A stretch of 64,000 bases of DNA from Pelotomaculum sp. PtaU1.Bin035 (GTDB taxonomy: Bacteria > Bacillota > Desulfotomaculia > Desulfotomaculales > Pelotomaculaceae), in the NCBI GenBank assembly GCA_002067965.1, contig MVRN01000074.1, positions 1 through 64,000 of the forward strand, written 5' to 3'. How positions within the stretch are numbered: the stretch's first letter is position 1; each line of letters opens with the position of its first letter. The notes below the pieces were generated by a model, which worked only from the letters and a program-made list of their open reading frames with translations, made no database searches and was not told where the DNA came from. The position numbers and the translations under genes were made by a program. This document shows, piece by piece, positions 18,148 through 28,527 of the stretch.

Positions 18148-18489
18148 TTACTTTTTTAACAAATGCCTACGAATAATCGCAAGATTTTGGAAAAGCCTGA
18201 CTCCAAAAGCAACAACTGCGGCCAAGTAAAGGTCTATGCCCAATCTTTCGCCGAAAAAGGCCAGTCCTGCCGCTAACAGCGCGTTACTAAAGAAACCGGT
18301 AATAAAAATGTCGTTGTTGAAGTGGTCTTCCATAGCGGCACGGATACCCCCGAAAACCGAATCCAGAGCTGCCAGCGCCGCCACCGACATATACTTGGCA
18401 TAGGCCTGAGGCAATATCAGGGGGATATTTAGGCCGACCATGATCCCTATCCCCAGGCCTAATACTGCCAACCAAAGTCCTAACCACAT
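18148..18489 (-). CDS. sbp: Small basic membrane protein, DUF1290 (Sbp)
   Basis: 113 residues with four hydrophobic stretches (about 2-25, 32-50, 62-80 and 85-102) and a basic end (IRRHLLKK). The DUF1290 family is found beside ftsA/ftsZ in Firmicutes and Actinobacteria; its role is unknown. The ATG at 18489 has GAGGGTGA 7 nt upstream and gives a 7-bp gap to the preceding gene; a longer open frame would overlap it by 32 bp. Confidence 0.85.
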   Translation of the reverse strand: MWLGLWLAVLGLGIGIMVGLNIPLILPQAYAKYMSVAALAALDSVFGGIRAAMEDHFNNDIFITGFFSNALLAAGLAFFGERLGIDLYLAAVVAFGVRLFQNLAIIRRHLLKK

Positions 18490-18496
18490 GAAAGGC

Positions 18497-19204
18497 TCAC
18501 CCTCTTTGTGTTGGTTTAGCATAGTCAAACCGCAGCCCCCCGGTAAAAGCAGGCACTATAATTTTATCCTTTGACTCTACTCTTACCGCTATGCCCAGGT
18601 CGCTTAGATATTCTACAAGTCCCCCTTTTATCTCCAGACTGCTCTTTAAGGTGGTAGCGTTTCCAATAGCAACGACCTTAAAAGGAACTGAGAGCCTAGT
18701 CAGGTTGATATTAATATGGTTACCCGCCAAGCGGACCTCGCTAGTGGCAAGAATGCGCTGGCCGTTGACGGCTATGGCTTCAGCCCCTGCCCCACGCAAA
18801 TCATTAATAACTTTTAGCAAGTCGTCATCTTTAATGGAATAAAGGCTGGGATTACCTCCCGGCCTCTCAGATTCAGGAAGGTTATCCAGAATTACCTCCA
18901 CCCCGGGGCCCTCTACCGGAATTAGCCCGGCGTAAAGTTTTATTTTGAGCAACTCGCTTTGTAAGGCTCCGGTGGCCTCAGAGTAACCCTTACCAGCTTC
19001 TTCCAGCTTAGCTGAAAGGTCGGCCGCTTCTTCGCGAAGCTGATCCATATCCCTTTCTAATTGTCTTTTCTCAGTTATAAGCTCCTGTTCCCGGCTATAG
19101 GGTACTCCCTGGTCGACACCACTGGTTGTCCGGAACTGAAATGCCATCACCAGGCCCAGAATTACAGCAACCAAAGTGATGGACATATATACTGATTTAT
19201 TCAA
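18497..19204 (-). CDS. DUF881 division-cluster protein (second copy)
   Basis: 235 residues: one N-terminal membrane helix (about 4-22), a coiled coil (about 38-75, rich in Glu/Leu), then the DUF881 domain with EGPGVEVILDN, DLLKVINDLRGAGAEAIAVNGQR. Members lie beside ftsQ/sbp/ftsZ in many Gram-positives and resemble B. subtilis YlxW/YlxX; the biochemical role is not established. The start is TTG at 19204 after AGGAGAG. It is clearly a paralogue of the next gene (19217-19918), with the same order of domains and 12 bp between them. Confidence 0.83.
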   Translation of the reverse strand: MNKSVYMSITLVAVILGLVMAFQFRTTSGVDQGVPYSREQELITEKRQLERDMDQLREEAADLSAKLEEAGKGYSEATGALQSELLKIKLYAGLIPVEGPGVEVILDNLPESERPGGNPSLYSIKDDDLLKVINDLRGAGAEAIAVNGQRILATSEVRLAGNHININLTRLSVPFKVVAIGNATTLKSSLEIKGGLVEYLSDLGIAVRVESKDKIIVPAFTGGLRFDYAKPTQRG

Positions 19205-19216
19205 GAAAGCTCTCTC

Positions 19217-19918
19217 CTAAACTGCCGCTTTCGCGTATTCGAATTTGATCCCGCCGCTGTACGCAGGCACGGTAACTTGAGACATTTTCTTTACTGATAT
19301 TTGAATTCCCCAGAATTGAAGGGTTTCTGCCACACCTCCTTTCATCTTAAGAGAATTCTCCAGCGTATCCGGGTTACCGATAGCCGTAATCACATAAGGA
19401 GGAGCCAGCCGCTTATTTCTATTTAAAACGATCGTTGGTCCGGTACAGCGGACCTCAGTGGTTGCGAGCAACCTCTGGCCGTTCATCGAAACCGCCTCAG
19501 CACCTGCCGCCCTTATTTCATTTAAAACCCGTAACACGTCTTCGTCATGTAGGACATATAAATTAGGATTTTCACCCGGCCTAATGTTAATATTGCTATC
19601 GTTCAGGGTAACTTCAACCCCTGGTCCGGTCAACTCAGAAACACCGGCTTCCACTTTGGCCTTCTCCAATTCTTCCTTTAAATCTGGTGACAGCGGGCCA
19701 ATACCGGCAGTAGCGCCATCAAGTTTGGTACGCAGTGTATCAACCTGGGCCTGGAGAGCACTATAGTCTTTCTTCATCTGGTTGACCTGGGCCGAAAGCT
19801 CCTGCGCTCTTTGTACGGATTCAGTATGCTGGATGTCCCTGGTAATGCGAAACTGGAATGATAACAAAATTCCCAGCGCCAGGCCAACTACAGCCAACGC
19901 CCATTGGAAACTCTTCAA
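19217..19918 (-). CDS. DUF881 division-cluster protein (first copy)
   Basis: 233 residues built like its neighbour: membrane helix (about 5-22), coiled coil (about 34-72) and DUF881 domain with TGPGVEVTLND, DVLRVLNEIRAAGAEAVSMNGQR. The extracytoplasmic side is predicted to hold the DUF881 domain. The start is TTG at 19918. The two copies have diverged in the coiled coil but keep the core, so they may form a heterodimer at the septum; that is inference. Confidence 0.83.
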   Translation of the reverse strand: MKSFQWALAVVGLALGILLSFQFRITRDIQHTESVQRAQELSAQVNQMKKDYSALQAQVDTLRTKLDGATAGIGPLSPDLKEELEKAKVEAGVSELTGPGVEVTLNDSNINIRPGENPNLYVLHDEDVLRVLNEIRAAGAEAVSMNGQRLLATTEVRCTGPTIVLNRNKRLAPPYVITAIGNPDTLENSLKMKGGVAETLQFWGIQISVKKMSQVTVPAYSGGIKFEYAKAAV

Positions 19919-19962
19919 ATTACCGCCCCCTTAATTCATTACCTCGAATAAGAGGCATCTCC

Positions 19963-20703
19963 TTATTGATATTTTACTACTGGTGTTCCTGTACTAGACA
20001 GATCGATATATTTAACCTTAGCCCCCTGTTTGGATAATTCCTTTAATAATTGAGCAAAAACAGCACTTTTTTCTTTGACCTCCGTAGCCGGGCCAAAACG
20101 GCATTGGGTTCCTTCCAGCGTATATATTTTGATCTGGCCGTCCTGGTCAACATGGACCTCAGATAGTTTGCCGATAACCTCACCGGGCATACCGCTTATA
20201 ACCTCCAGGGCGTCCTCCAGACGCTCTGCCTTTAAGATCTCTCCGGGGCTGGGAACATCCGCTTTAATGCCCGTTATCACCGGCAAACCTGGAGCACCCG
20301 CACCAGTCTTTTGGAGATAGATTCCCTCCTCATCTACTTCAATACAGCCTTCTCCAGTCGCTAAAAGCCCCAGAGGGCGGCGTTCCTTTATCGTGACTAG
20401 CACTGTTGAAGGTAAAACCCTGGTAACCTGTACCTCTTTAATCATGGGAATAGTTTTTAAGTTTTTCGCTACTGTCGCCAGGTTTAGCTTAAAAATATTG
20501 ACTCCGGCGTTAATGTCGGCTACAGACCGAATTTTATCTTCTATCAAAAACTGGTTGCCACGCACTAGAATCCGGTGTACTTCAAAAAGCGGCGAACGTA
20601 TAAGGACATAACCAGTTACCAAAACCAGCAAAATAAAAAAAAGGCTTTCGTATATATTCCATTTACTCTTTCTCTTGTAAAATTTTGAAAAACCGGTCAA
20701 CAA
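19963..20703 (-). CDS. ftsQ: Cell division protein FtsQ/DivIB
   Basis: 246-residue bitopic membrane protein of the divisome. A basic cytoplasmic tail (about 1-18) is followed by one membrane helix (about 19-38), the POTRA domain (about 42-110, IRSPLFEVHRILVRGNQ, beginning at the membrane) and the FtsQ/DivIB beta domain (about 115-235). Its partner is FtsL with DivIC in the septal complex. The start is TTG at 20703 with a weak ribosome binding site. A 160-bp gap separates it from murA, and an internal promoter there is possible. Confidence 0.9.
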   Translation of the reverse strand: MLTGFSKFYKRKSKWNIYESLFFILLVLVTGYVLIRSPLFEVHRILVRGNQFLIEDKIRSVADINAGVNIFKLNLATVAKNLKTIPMIKEVQVTRVLPSTVLVTIKERRPLGLLATGEGCIEVDEEGIYLQKTGAGAPGLPVITGIKADVPSPGEILKAERLEDALEVISGMPGEVIGKLSEVHVDQDGQIKIYTLEGTQCRFGPATEVKEKSAVFAQLLKELSKQGAKVKYIDLSSTGTPVVKYQ

Positions 20704-20866
20704 CCGATCACTCCGATACGACTTGAATAGTTTACCCTATATGTAATTATACCAACCGTTTTTTAATTGTCCAAGGTTTACTGAAGATTTTAAATAATTT
20801 AAAAGCCCGTTCAATTATAGAAGATAATTCCCCGCCTGTCCAAAAAAAAACCAAAAAAGAGTCACA

Positions 20867-22126
20867 TTAATTGTGAACTCTAATAATTCTCGCACCCAAG
20901 GCGTTATATTTTACTTCCAACCGCTCGTATCCGCGGTCGATGTGTTGTACATTTTCCAGAACGGTCCCGTCCTCTACCGCCATGGCTACCAGCACCAGTG
21001 CCGCTCCGGCACGGAGGTCACTCGCTTCAATGCAGGCGCCGCTTAGTTTGTCAACCCCTTTTATAATTGCCGTTTGTCCTTCAACCCTAATGTCGGCGCC
21101 CATCCTCCGGAGTTCCCCGACATGCTTAAACCTGTTTTCAAAAATAGTTTCGGTGATTACGCTGGTCCCTTCCGCCAGGCTTAAGAGTGCCATCATCTGT
21201 GGCTGCATGTCGGTAGGAAAACCCGGATACGGCATCGTTTTTATATCAACTGCCTTGACCCTCCCATTTCCCCGCACCTTGACGCAGTCATCCCCGGCAA
21301 CAACATCGACGCCAGCTTCGCGCAGCTTAGCCACCAAGGGCTCCAGATGCTCCGGGATTACGTTGGTTACCGTCACGTCACCGCCTGTTATAGCGGCCGC
21401 TACCATGTAAGTACCGGCTTCAATACGGTCGGGTATCATGGTATGATGCGCCGGTTTAAGTTCTTCTAAGCGCACACCTTCAATTTTAACTGTATCTGTT
21501 CCCGCGCCTTTTACACGGCCCCCAATACTGTTAAGATAATTTTGCAAGTCGACCAATTCCGGCTCTTTGGCAACATTTCTGATGGTTGTCACCCCTTCAG
21601 CCAGTACTGCCGCCATCATTAGATTCTCCGTAGCACCCACACTGGGCAAATCGAGGTGAATATCTGCGCCTACCAGCCTATCCGCCTTAGCTGTTATGTA
21701 TCCGAATTTCTCCTGAATTGTGGCTCCAAGCAACTGCAGGCCTTTCAGATGGAGGTTCATCGGCCGGCTCCCGATTTGGCAACCACCGGGATAAGATATT
21801 ACAACGTGCCCGAACCTGCCCAGCAGGGAGCCCAACACAAGGTTTGAGGCACGCATCCGGCGCATCAGTTCCTCAGATATTTCTATCGGCTGAACATTCG
21901 AACTGTCCACTTCAATAGTATTTCTTTCCCAGCTGACTTTTGCGCCAAGGTAAACCAGCACATCTTTCATTACCGATACGTCCATCAATCTTGGCACTTC
22001 GCAAATAACACTCTTCCCCGCGTTCAGAATGCAGGCTGCCAGGATCGGCAAAGTGGCGTTCTTGGAGCCACTTGCGCGGACAGTGCCATTCAGGCGGTTG
22101 CCGCCAACGATCATAAACTTTTGCAC
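20867..22126 (-). CDS. murA: UDP-N-acetylglucosamine 1-carboxyvinyltransferase
   Basis: 419 residues. First committed step of peptidoglycan synthesis: transfer of enolpyruvate from PEP to UDP-GlcNAc; the target of fosfomycin. The catalytic Cys lies in PGGCQIGSRPMNLH, and the substrate motif GSKNATLPILAA is near the N terminus. The start is placed at GTG 22126, eight bases after GGAGG, giving MQKFMIVGGNRL, in line with other MurA proteins. murB follows upstream at 15 bp. Confidence 0.95.
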   Translation of the reverse strand: MQKFMIVGGNRLNGTVRASGSKNATLPILAACILNAGKSVICEVPRLMDVSVMKDVLVYLGAKVSWERNTIEVDSSNVQPIEISEELMRRMRASNLVLGSLLGRFGHVVISYPGGCQIGSRPMNLHLKGLQLLGATIQEKFGYITAKADRLVGADIHLDLPSVGATENLMMAAVLAEGVTTIRNVAKEPELVDLQNYLNSIGGRVKGAGTDTVKIEGVRLEELKPAHHTMIPDRIEAGTYMVAAAITGGDVTVTNVIPEHLEPLVAKLREAGVDVVAGDDCVKVRGNGRVKAVDIKTMPYPGFPTDMQPQMMALLSLAEGTSVITETIFENRFKHVGELRRMGADIRVEGQTAIIKGVDKLSGACIEASDLRAGAALVLVAMAVEDGTVLENVQHIDRGYERLEVKYNALGARIIRVHN

Positions 22127-22141
22127 TCTTGCCACCTCCGC

Positions 22142-23053
22142 CTAGTTATGACCGGTAAATTTAACCTCAGGCTGGAGTTCCACGCCAAAACGGCTATAGA
22201 CAGTATCCCTTGCCCTATCGATCAGTTTCAGCGCATCCCGGGCAGTAGCTGAACCAAGGTTAATAATAAAATTGGCGTGGAGGGTAGAAATCTGAGCATC
22301 TCCAATTCGCATTCCCTTTAAACCCGCCGCTTCAATAAGCCGTCCGGCAGATTCGCCCGGCGGGTTTTTAAAAACACTCCCGGCATTTGGACAGCATATC
22401 GGCTGCGAGGCTTTACGCCTGGCAAGGTAACCCGCCATTTCTTTATCTATCATTTCTTTTTCCCGAGGATAACAGGCAAATGCAACCTCCACTACGATAG
22501 CCGGTTCTGTTTGTATAACACTGGAGCGGTAACCGAAATTCATGTCTTTTTTACTCTTATAAGAAAAATCTCCTTCCAGGCTTAATATCAATATCCTCTG
22601 CGCCAACACGCCTACAGAAGAGCCGTTGGCACCCGCGTTCATTACTACCGCCCCTCCAATAGTGCCTGGGATACCCGCTGAAAACTCAAATCCGCCCAAG
22701 CCGGCGTCCTTGGCCGCCGCTGCTACTCTCCCCAGTTTCGCTCCGGCCTCCGCGCTGACTACATCACCATCGATATAGATCCGGGCTAAACCATCACCTA
22801 CCTTGACCACAATCCCCCTGATCCCGCTGTCAGAAACTAAAAGGTTCGAGCCTGCGCCAATGACAGTCAAGGGGATCCCCCGGTTACGGGCGTAAGAAAC
22901 TATAAGCCGGAGTTCCTGACGGTTTCCCGGCTCTACAAAAATATCTGCGGGGCCGCCGATGCGCCAACTGGTGTGCTTTTTCATTGGCTCATCCGTCCGT
23001 GCACGACCCGACAAAAATGAAAGTAACTCACGGTAAAGAGTTGAATCAGCCAA
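22142..23053 (-). CDS. murB: UDP-N-acetylenolpyruvoylglucosamine reductase
   Basis: 303-residue FAD enzyme that reduces the enolpyruvyl group to lactate using NADPH, giving UDP-MurNAc. FAD-binding motifs are [13 protein letters not shown] and [22 protein letters not shown]. The active-site Ser lies in NAGSVFKNP and the final Glu near ELQPEVKF, a type II MurB layout. The start is TTG at 23053 (AAGGAG 10 nt before). It overlaps the end of murC by 8 bp. Confidence 0.94.
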   Translation of the reverse strand: MADSTLYRELLSFLSGRARTDEPMKKHTSWRIGGPADIFVEPGNRQELRLIVSYARNRGIPLTVIGAGSNLLVSDSGIRGIVVKVGDGLARIYIDGDVVSAEAGAKLGRVAAAAKDAGLGGFEFSAGIPGTIGGAVVMNAGANGSSVGVLAQRILILSLEGDFSYKSKKDMNFGYRSSVIQTEPAIVVEVAFACYPREKEMIDKEMAGYLARRKASQPICCPNAGSVFKNPPGESAGRLIEAAGLKGMRIGDAQISTLHANFIINLGSATARDALKLIDRARDTVYSRFGVELQPEVKFTGHN

Positions 23054-24431
23054 TTTTTTGACTCTCCTTCAGCCTGTTAACCAGTTCAACACCCGCGTTC
23101 CAGATATCACCCGCGCCCATGGTTAGGATCAAATCTCCGGGACGTGCTGTTTCAACCAGATAATCTACTATCTCTTTTCTGGTAGGCAAATAAATAACCT
23201 CACGGCCCTCATTTTTTTCAATAGCCGAAACTATTGTTTTAGCGCTTACCCCCTTAATTGGCCGCTCACCGGCGTCGTAAATATCACTGACAATAATTAT
23301 ATCAGCGTCACCGAAAGCAGCTCCGAAGCGCTCGCCGAGAAGTGAAGTCCGCGTATAACGGTGAGGCTGAAAGACACCTAACACCCGGCCTTCTTTCACC
23401 TGGCGCGCCGCCTTTAAAGTCGCTTTTATTTCTGAAGGGTGGTGGGCGTAGTCGTCTACAACTTGAATTCCTCTTACCTCACCCATATACTGGAACCTGC
23501 GCCCGGCGCCCTTGAATCTTTTTAAAGCAGCGGCGATCTTATCGAAAGAGAGGCCGATAAACCGTCCTGTCACTACTGTGGCAAGAGCGTTGGAAAGGTT
23601 ATGCCGTCCGGGAATACTTAACTCAAGGCAACCCAAAAATTCATTCTTAAAATAAACGTCACCGGCAGTGGTTGTACGGTTTAACCGGATATTTCGCAGA
23701 GTATAATCGGCGTCTTGACGCTCAATGGCATAAGTTTGGCAAGGACGATCATATCCTACCAGCAAATCTCTTATCTTAGAGTTGTCGAGGCACACCACCG
23801 CCAGGCCGTCGTCTGGAACCTTGGACATGAATTTTCGAAAGGCAGCCACTATATTTTCAACATTTTTATAATAATCCAGGTGGTCATCCTCGATGTTGGT
23901 GATTATTTCAATAAAAGGATCAAGCTTAAGGAACGAGCCGTCACTTTCATCCGCTTCTGCTATCAGATAATCTCCCCTACCCAGCTTGGCGTTGCCGCCA
24001 ATATCTGTCAATTCACCTCCGATAATTATGGTGGGGTCTAAAGCATTCTTCTCAATTACCAGTGCCATCATCGAAGTAGTGGTGGTTTTACCGTGCGCTC
24101 CGGCTATTGCTATTCCCTTCTGCCTGTGCATCAGCCGCGCCAGCATCTCACCCCGGTGAATTACCGGCAGTCCTTTCTTCTTAGCTGCCACCAGTTCCAC
24201 ATTGGTGGATGGGATGGCCGTTGAAGCCACAACCAGGTCTGCGTTACCCAGGTTTTCCTCAGCATGCCCGGCGTAGCAGGTTGCCCCAAGGACTTCCAGC
24301 CTCTCGGTCACGGCTGTGGTTTTCAGGTCCGATCCGGTTACCTTATACCCCAACCCCAGCATGATCCCGGCAATGCCGTTCATACCAGAGCCACCGATTC
24401 CGATAAAATGAACATGCTGTGTCTTATGCAC
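23046..24431 (-). CDS. murC: UDP-N-acetylmuramate--L-alanine ligase
   Basis: 461-residue cytoplasmic Mur ligase adding L-Ala to UDP-MurNAc. The N-terminal nucleotide-fold motif is [16 protein letters not shown], the ATP P-loop is [12 protein letters not shown] (about 113-124), and [12 protein letters not shown] lies in the C-terminal domain. The start is GTG at 24431 with AAGGTAGATG upstream. The murG-murC junction, tight in most dcw clusters, here has a gap of over 340 bp. Confidence 0.94.
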   Translation of the reverse strand: MHKTQHVHFIGIGGSGMNGIAGIMLGLGYKVTGSDLKTTAVTERLEVLGATCYAGHAEENLGNADLVVASTAIPSTNVELVAAKKKGLPVIHRGEMLARLMHRQKGIAIAGAHGKTTTTSMMALVIEKNALDPTIIIGGELTDIGGNAKLGRGDYLIAEADESDGSFLKLDPFIEIITNIEDDHLDYYKNVENIVAAFRKFMSKVPDDGLAVVCLDNSKIRDLLVGYDRPCQTYAIERQDADYTLRNIRLNRTTTAGDVYFKNEFLGCLELSIPGRHNLSNALATVVTGRFIGLSFDKIAAALKRFKGAGRRFQYMGEVRGIQVVDDYAHHPSEIKATLKAARQVKEGRVLGVFQPHRYTRTSLLGERFGAAFGDADIIIVSDIYDAGERPIKGVSAKTIVSAIEKNEGREVIYLPTRKEIVDYLVETARPGDLILTMGAGDIWNAGVELVNRLKESQKIG

Positions 24432-24774
24432 TAATCACATCTACCTTTCTAAATATATTTAAACTTTATACCTCAACCAACGTTCATAGCTTTTTATTCA
24501 CACTACTGGAAGTGCGGCATTTATCTTTATTCCCGTATGTGTCTTAATCACATACGTTTTCATAATATTCGCTAAGCTACAACCATCTCCTTCCGCCTTA
24601 AATAATGCCATTAATGAGATGCTTTACTGCTTGAAACATAGAATATACTATGCGCATCTCAGAAAAATGTTACTTCCGCCGGGCCTGGACTTGTCCAGCC
24701 TTATTACAGACATACAATAAGCGGGCAAAATGCATTGCTTCTTGATGATCTTTCCAGTATATGACACTAATATA
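24432..24774. other. Unusual gap between murG and murC
   Basis: 343 bp without a convincing gene. It contains the hairpin CGTATGTG/CACATACG (24534-24541 with 24549-24556, 7-nt loop) and a second one, CTGGAC/GTCCAG (24685-24690 with 24693-24698). A 19-codon minus-strand open frame starts at an ATG just before the first hairpin, but nothing supports it. A promoter or attenuator for murC-murB-murA would fit. Confidence 0.45.
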
Positions 24775-25896
24775 TTACTGTTTACTGTTTTTGAGCAACT
24801 CTTCCACACAATCTATTATATCTTCCAGGGCACGGTTTTTGCCCATCCTTTTACTGGCAGCTCCCATAACCGCCAACCTGCCCCGGTCATTAAGCAGTTC
24901 AGCTACTTTTCGACAAAGCATGTCACCGCTTAACTCGTGATCCAACACCACCAGAGCGGCCTTTTCTTTTTCCATTGCACGGGCGTTAAACTCCTGATGA
25001 TTTTCCGAAGCGAAAGGGTACGGGATAAGAATAGAAGGGATACCCAGGGCAGTCAATTCAGCCAGAGTAGCCGCACCTGACCGGCCGATTACCAGGTCGG
25101 CCGCCGCCAGAGCATCCTGCATATTATAAATATAAGACATAATGGTAACATTTCCAGCTCTGTCCAATTTTATACCCGCGGCCGCACACCTGTCGAGGAA
25201 CTCTTCGTGCCCCGCATTACCAGTTACATGAAGGATATTCAGCCGGGTATCACCTGCAAACATCTTGATCACGGCCACTATAGCTTCGTTAATAGTGCGT
25301 GCCCCCCGGCTTCCTCCAAAAGAAAACAAAAGGAACTTGTCTCCGCTTAAGCCCATTTTTTTTAAGCCGGTTTCCCTGTCTGCCGCCAAGATTTCAGGTC
25401 GAACGGGCAGCCCGGTTAACCTGACCTTCTCCCTGTATGGGAAATACTTGATTGAGTCGGCAAAGGTAACAGCGACCCGCTTGACAAAACGTGAAAGAAT
25501 TCGGTTAGTGACACCGGGAAACGCATTTTGCTCATGGATTAGTGTAGGTATCCTGATTAGGGCGGCCGCCAGCACTACCGGTCCGCAAACGTAGCCTCCC
25601 GTCCCAATCACTACATCGGGCTGCCAATCCCGGATAATCCCATATGCCTGCAGGAGACCGCGCCCGGCCTGCCATAGAACCGGCAGGTTGCGGAGTGATA
25701 ATTTTCGTTTCAGTCCGGCTGCGGCAATACCTTTGAAAGGAAGTCCCTCATTTGCCACGATATCTGCTTCCATTCCACGGGCGGTACCAATATAAAGGAT
25801 TTCAGCCCCGGGGTACCTTTCTTTTAATCCGTGCGCAATTGCCAGGGCAGGGTAGATATGACCCCCAGTCCCCCCGCCTGCAACTACAAAACGCAA
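24775..25896 (-). CDS. murG: MurG transferase (lipid II synthesis)
   Basis: 373-residue GT28 glycosyltransferase at the inner membrane face. It moves GlcNAc from UDP-GlcNAc to lipid I, making lipid II. The G-loop [12 protein letters not shown] is at the N terminus, and the sugar-nucleotide pocket has [28 protein letters not shown] and [14 protein letters not shown]. The start is TTG 25896, six bases after GAGGTG, giving [13 protein letters not shown]; the open frame extends seven codons further with no support. It lies 17 bp after ftsW. Confidence 0.94.
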   Translation of the reverse strand: MRFVVAGGGTGGHIYPALAIAHGLKERYPGAEILYIGTARGMEADIVANEGLPFKGIAAAGLKRKLSLRNLPVLWQAGRGLLQAYGIIRDWQPDVVIGTGGYVCGPVVLAAALIRIPTLIHEQNAFPGVTNRILSRFVKRVAVTFADSIKYFPYREKVRLTGLPVRPEILAADRETGLKKMGLSGDKFLLFSFGGSRGARTINEAIVAVIKMFAGDTRLNILHVTGNAGHEEFLDRCAAAGIKLDRAGNVTIMSYIYNMQDALAAADLVIGRSGAATLAELTALGIPSILIPYPFASENHQEFNARAMEKEKAALVVLDHELSGDMLCRKVAELLNDRGRLAVMGAASKRMGKNRALEDIIDCVEELLKNSKQ

Positions 25897-25913
25897 GCGC
25901 CCCACCTCATTAC

Positions 25914-27023
25914 TCACCGGGCAGATGTGAACTGCGATATATTTAACAATATTCCCACTCCAATCATAGAAAAAAGCAATGATGTTCCACCAAAGCTGAT
26001 AAAAGGCAGCGGAATACCGGTTACTGGCAATGAACCAGTAACCACGCCAATATTAATCATTGACTGTATACCAACCCAAGCGGTAATACCGGTCGCCAGC
26101 AGGCTGGCGAACGGGTCGGTTGATGTCACAGCTATTTTCAGCCCCCTCCAGATAAAAAGGATGAAAAGCATAATTACTAGTGAGGCGCCAATAAAGCCCA
26201 ACTCCTCTCCAATAATGGCAAAGATAAAGTCAGTGTGGTTCTCGGGGAGGTAGAGGAACTTTTGTTTGCTCTGGCCCAGGCCTACACCAAAAAGGCCACC
26301 GGAGCCAATAGCATAAAGACCCTGGATGGTATGAAAACCTGAGCCCTGTGGATCCGCCCAGGGATCCAAAAAGGCCAGGAAGCGCCGCAGCCGGTACGGT
26401 TCCATGGCGATAGCGAGTCCCACCGCTGCAAGGCCGGCAGTCGCCAGGCTACTCAGATGGACGATCCTGGCGCCCGCGGCAAAAATCATTACAAAAACTA
26501 TTCCCGCTAAAGACATGGCCGTTCCGAGGTCGGGCTGCATCAAAATGAGGCCGGCGGCCAGAGACATTATTATCAGGTAGGGCAAAACCCCTTTCGTAAA
26601 AGTTTTCACCCTATCCTTTTGCTGAGCCAGTCCGAAAGCAGTAAAAATAATTATACTGAGTTTAACAAACTCCGCAGGGGCAAAAGGTACTGGCCCAACG
26701 GCGATCCACCGCCGGGCGCCGTTCACCTCCCGGCCGATACCCGGGATTAAAACCAGCACCAGTAGTAGAAAAGCAATAATTACTATTGGCAGGATATAAT
26801 GTTTGAGCCGCCAATAATCATATTTCATCATGATTCGCATGGCGATCAAACCTATTATTGCCCACACCGCCTGACGCTTAAAGAAGTAAAAGCTATCATT
26901 GTAGTTAACCAGGGTGCTGTACTCACTAGCGCTGAAAACCATAACAACGCCAAGACACAATAGGCTCATTACCGTGAAAAAGAGGACAAAGTCCGGGGAC
27001 TTCTTCTTTTGGCGGATGGTCAC
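25914..27023 (-). CDS. ftsW: SEDS glycosyltransferase FtsW (or SpoVE)
   Basis: 369 residues with about ten membrane helices. It polymerises lipid II glycan strands together with its partner penicillin-binding protein. Family motifs include [24 protein letters not shown], with the conserved catalytic Asp in MQPDLGTAM, and the final [22 protein letters not shown] 27023 is the start, seven bases after GGGGG; an upstream TTG would add ten residues. As the only SEDS gene in the cluster, it may serve both vegetative septa and the spore cortex; this cannot be decided from the window. Confidence 0.92.
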   Translation of the reverse strand: MTIRQKKKSPDFVLFFTVMSLLCLGVVMVFSASEYSTLVNYNDSFYFFKRQAVWAIIGLIAMRIMMKYDYWRLKHYILPIVIIAFLLLVLVLIPGIGREVNGARRWIAVGPVPFAPAEFVKLSIIIFTAFGLAQQKDRVKTFTKGVLPYLIIMSLAAGLILMQPDLGTAMSLAGIVFVMIFAAGARIVHLSSLATAGLAAVGLAIAMEPYRLRRFLAFLDPWADPQGSGFHTIQGLYAIGSGGLFGVGLGQSKQKFLYLPENHTDFIFAIIGEELGFIGASLVIMLFILFIWRGLKIAVTSTDPFASLLATGITAWVGIQSMINIGVVTGSLPVTGIPLPFISFGGTSLLFSMIGVGILLNISQFTSAR

Positions 27024-27073
27024 AGGCTTACCCCCTTTGGTTGTTAATCCCAAGTAATAGCTTATTATTATAT

Positions 27074-28438
27074 TTACTCTCGTATTAAGTCCAATACAAT
27101 TTTTTTAAACAGGTTTCCACGCTCTTCATAACTATTAAACATATCCCAACTGGCGCATGCCGGCGACAATAGTACTATTTCACCGGGGCGGGCGGCGCGG
27201 TGGGCCAGTACCACAGCTTCCTTAAAATCCCCGGCGTAATGGATATTGCCGAATCCACTGGCTCTGGCAGCATCAGCGATTAGCCCGGCACTTTGCCCCA
27301 GTACCACCAATAATCTGACCCTTTCTTTAACTTTTTCGGCGAACTCACTAAAATCGCTGCCTTTGTTTTTCCCGCCGGCAATCAACACAATTGGCTCATT
27401 GTATGCTTCCAGGGCTTTAATTGATGCGTCGGGATTGGTTCCCTTGGAATCGTTAATATACCGCACACCGTTGATTTCCGCCACAAATTCCAGCCTGTGG
27501 GACACCCCTTTAAATCTCTTTAAGGTACCGGCCAATGAAGCGGTTTCAACTCCCATTACCTTTGTGGCGGCTACAGCCGCCAGGACATTTTCCAAATTAT
27601 GCGCACCAGGAATGTTCAGTTGATCAACTTCGCATATAATTTCCGCTTCCCCATCCAGTTTGGCCACGATCTTTCCTTCCCGGACATAAACACCGGCATT
27701 CAATTCTTTTTCGCGACGGCTGAAGAATATGCTCCTGCCACGCGATTTTCCCATCAAACCAGCAGTTAATGGATCGTCATAATTAAGCACAGTAAAATCG
27801 CCAGGTTCCTGGTTTGCAAAAACCTTAGCTTTTGCCGCAATATAGCTTTCCATATCACCGTGACGGTCCAGGTGGTCAGGTGTAATATTTAAAATTACCG
27901 CTACTTTGGGCTTAAAAGAGTTGGCCGTTTCCAATTGAAAGCTGGAAACCTCAGCTACAATAATATCTTCAGGACTGTACATCCCTACTTTCGTAACCAG
28001 AGGAAGGCCGATGTTGCCGCCAACAAGGGTTTTTATACCGGCATCTTTAAAAATGGCGCCAATAAGGGTGGTTGTTGTGGTTTTGCCGTTGGTCCCGGTG
28101 ACAGCCACAATGGGGGTTCCGGTAAATTGGCAGGCTAGCTCCAGCTCTCCGGTAACAGGAATTCCGTTTTTTAAAGCTTCCCGGGCAGGCTCAACCGTAA
28201 GAGGAACTCCGGGGCTCATCACCACTAAATCATAACTCCCCCGCCCCACCTCCGGGTAACTGCCCAGGGAAAGCCCAATCCCCGCGGCGGCCATTTTATC
28301 CAATACACCTTCCGGAAATACCGGGCAGCCGGCATCAGCCAAAACTGGAACAGCGCCCTTTCCCACCAGAAAGCGGGATACGGCCAAACCGCTCTTGCCG
28401 GCTCCGACAACCAGGACCTTTTTATCTTTAAGCTCCAT
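27074..28438 (-). CDS. murD: UDP-N-acetylmuramoylalanine--D-glutamate ligase
   Basis: 454-residue Mur ligase that adds D-Glu to UDP-MurNAc-L-Ala. Motifs: VLVVGAGKSGLAVSRFL at the N terminus, the P-loop AVTGTNGKTTTTTLIG (about 112-127), and YINDSKGTNPDASIKAL in the third domain. The start is ATG 28438. It follows mraY by 89 bp. Length and motif spacing are normal. Confidence 0.95.
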   Translation of the reverse strand: MELKDKKVLVVGAGKSGLAVSRFLVGKGAVPVLADAGCPVFPEGVLDKMAAAGIGLSLGSYPEVGRGSYDLVVMSPGVPLTVEPAREALKNGIPVTGELELACQFTGTPIVAVTGTNGKTTTTTLIGAIFKDAGIKTLVGGNIGLPLVTKVGMYSPEDIIVAEVSSFQLETANSFKPKVAVILNITPDHLDRHGDMESYIAAKAKVFANQEPGDFTVLNYDDPLTAGLMGKSRGRSIFFSRREKELNAGVYVREGKIVAKLDGEAEIICEVDQLNIPGAHNLENVLAAVAATKVMGVETASLAGTLKRFKGVSHRLEFVAEINGVRYINDSKGTNPDASIKALEAYNEPIVLIAGGKNKGSDFSEFAEKVKERVRLLVVLGQSAGLIADAARASGFGNIHYAGDFKEAVVLAHRAARPGEIVLLSPACASWDMFNSYEERGNLFKKIVLDLIRE

Positions 28439-28527
28439 TTACATCAGCCTTTCGAAAAAGCTATATTGATCAACCAGGCATATTCACACAGATAATAAGG
28501 CCAGACCCGGTATGAGTACGGTTGAAG

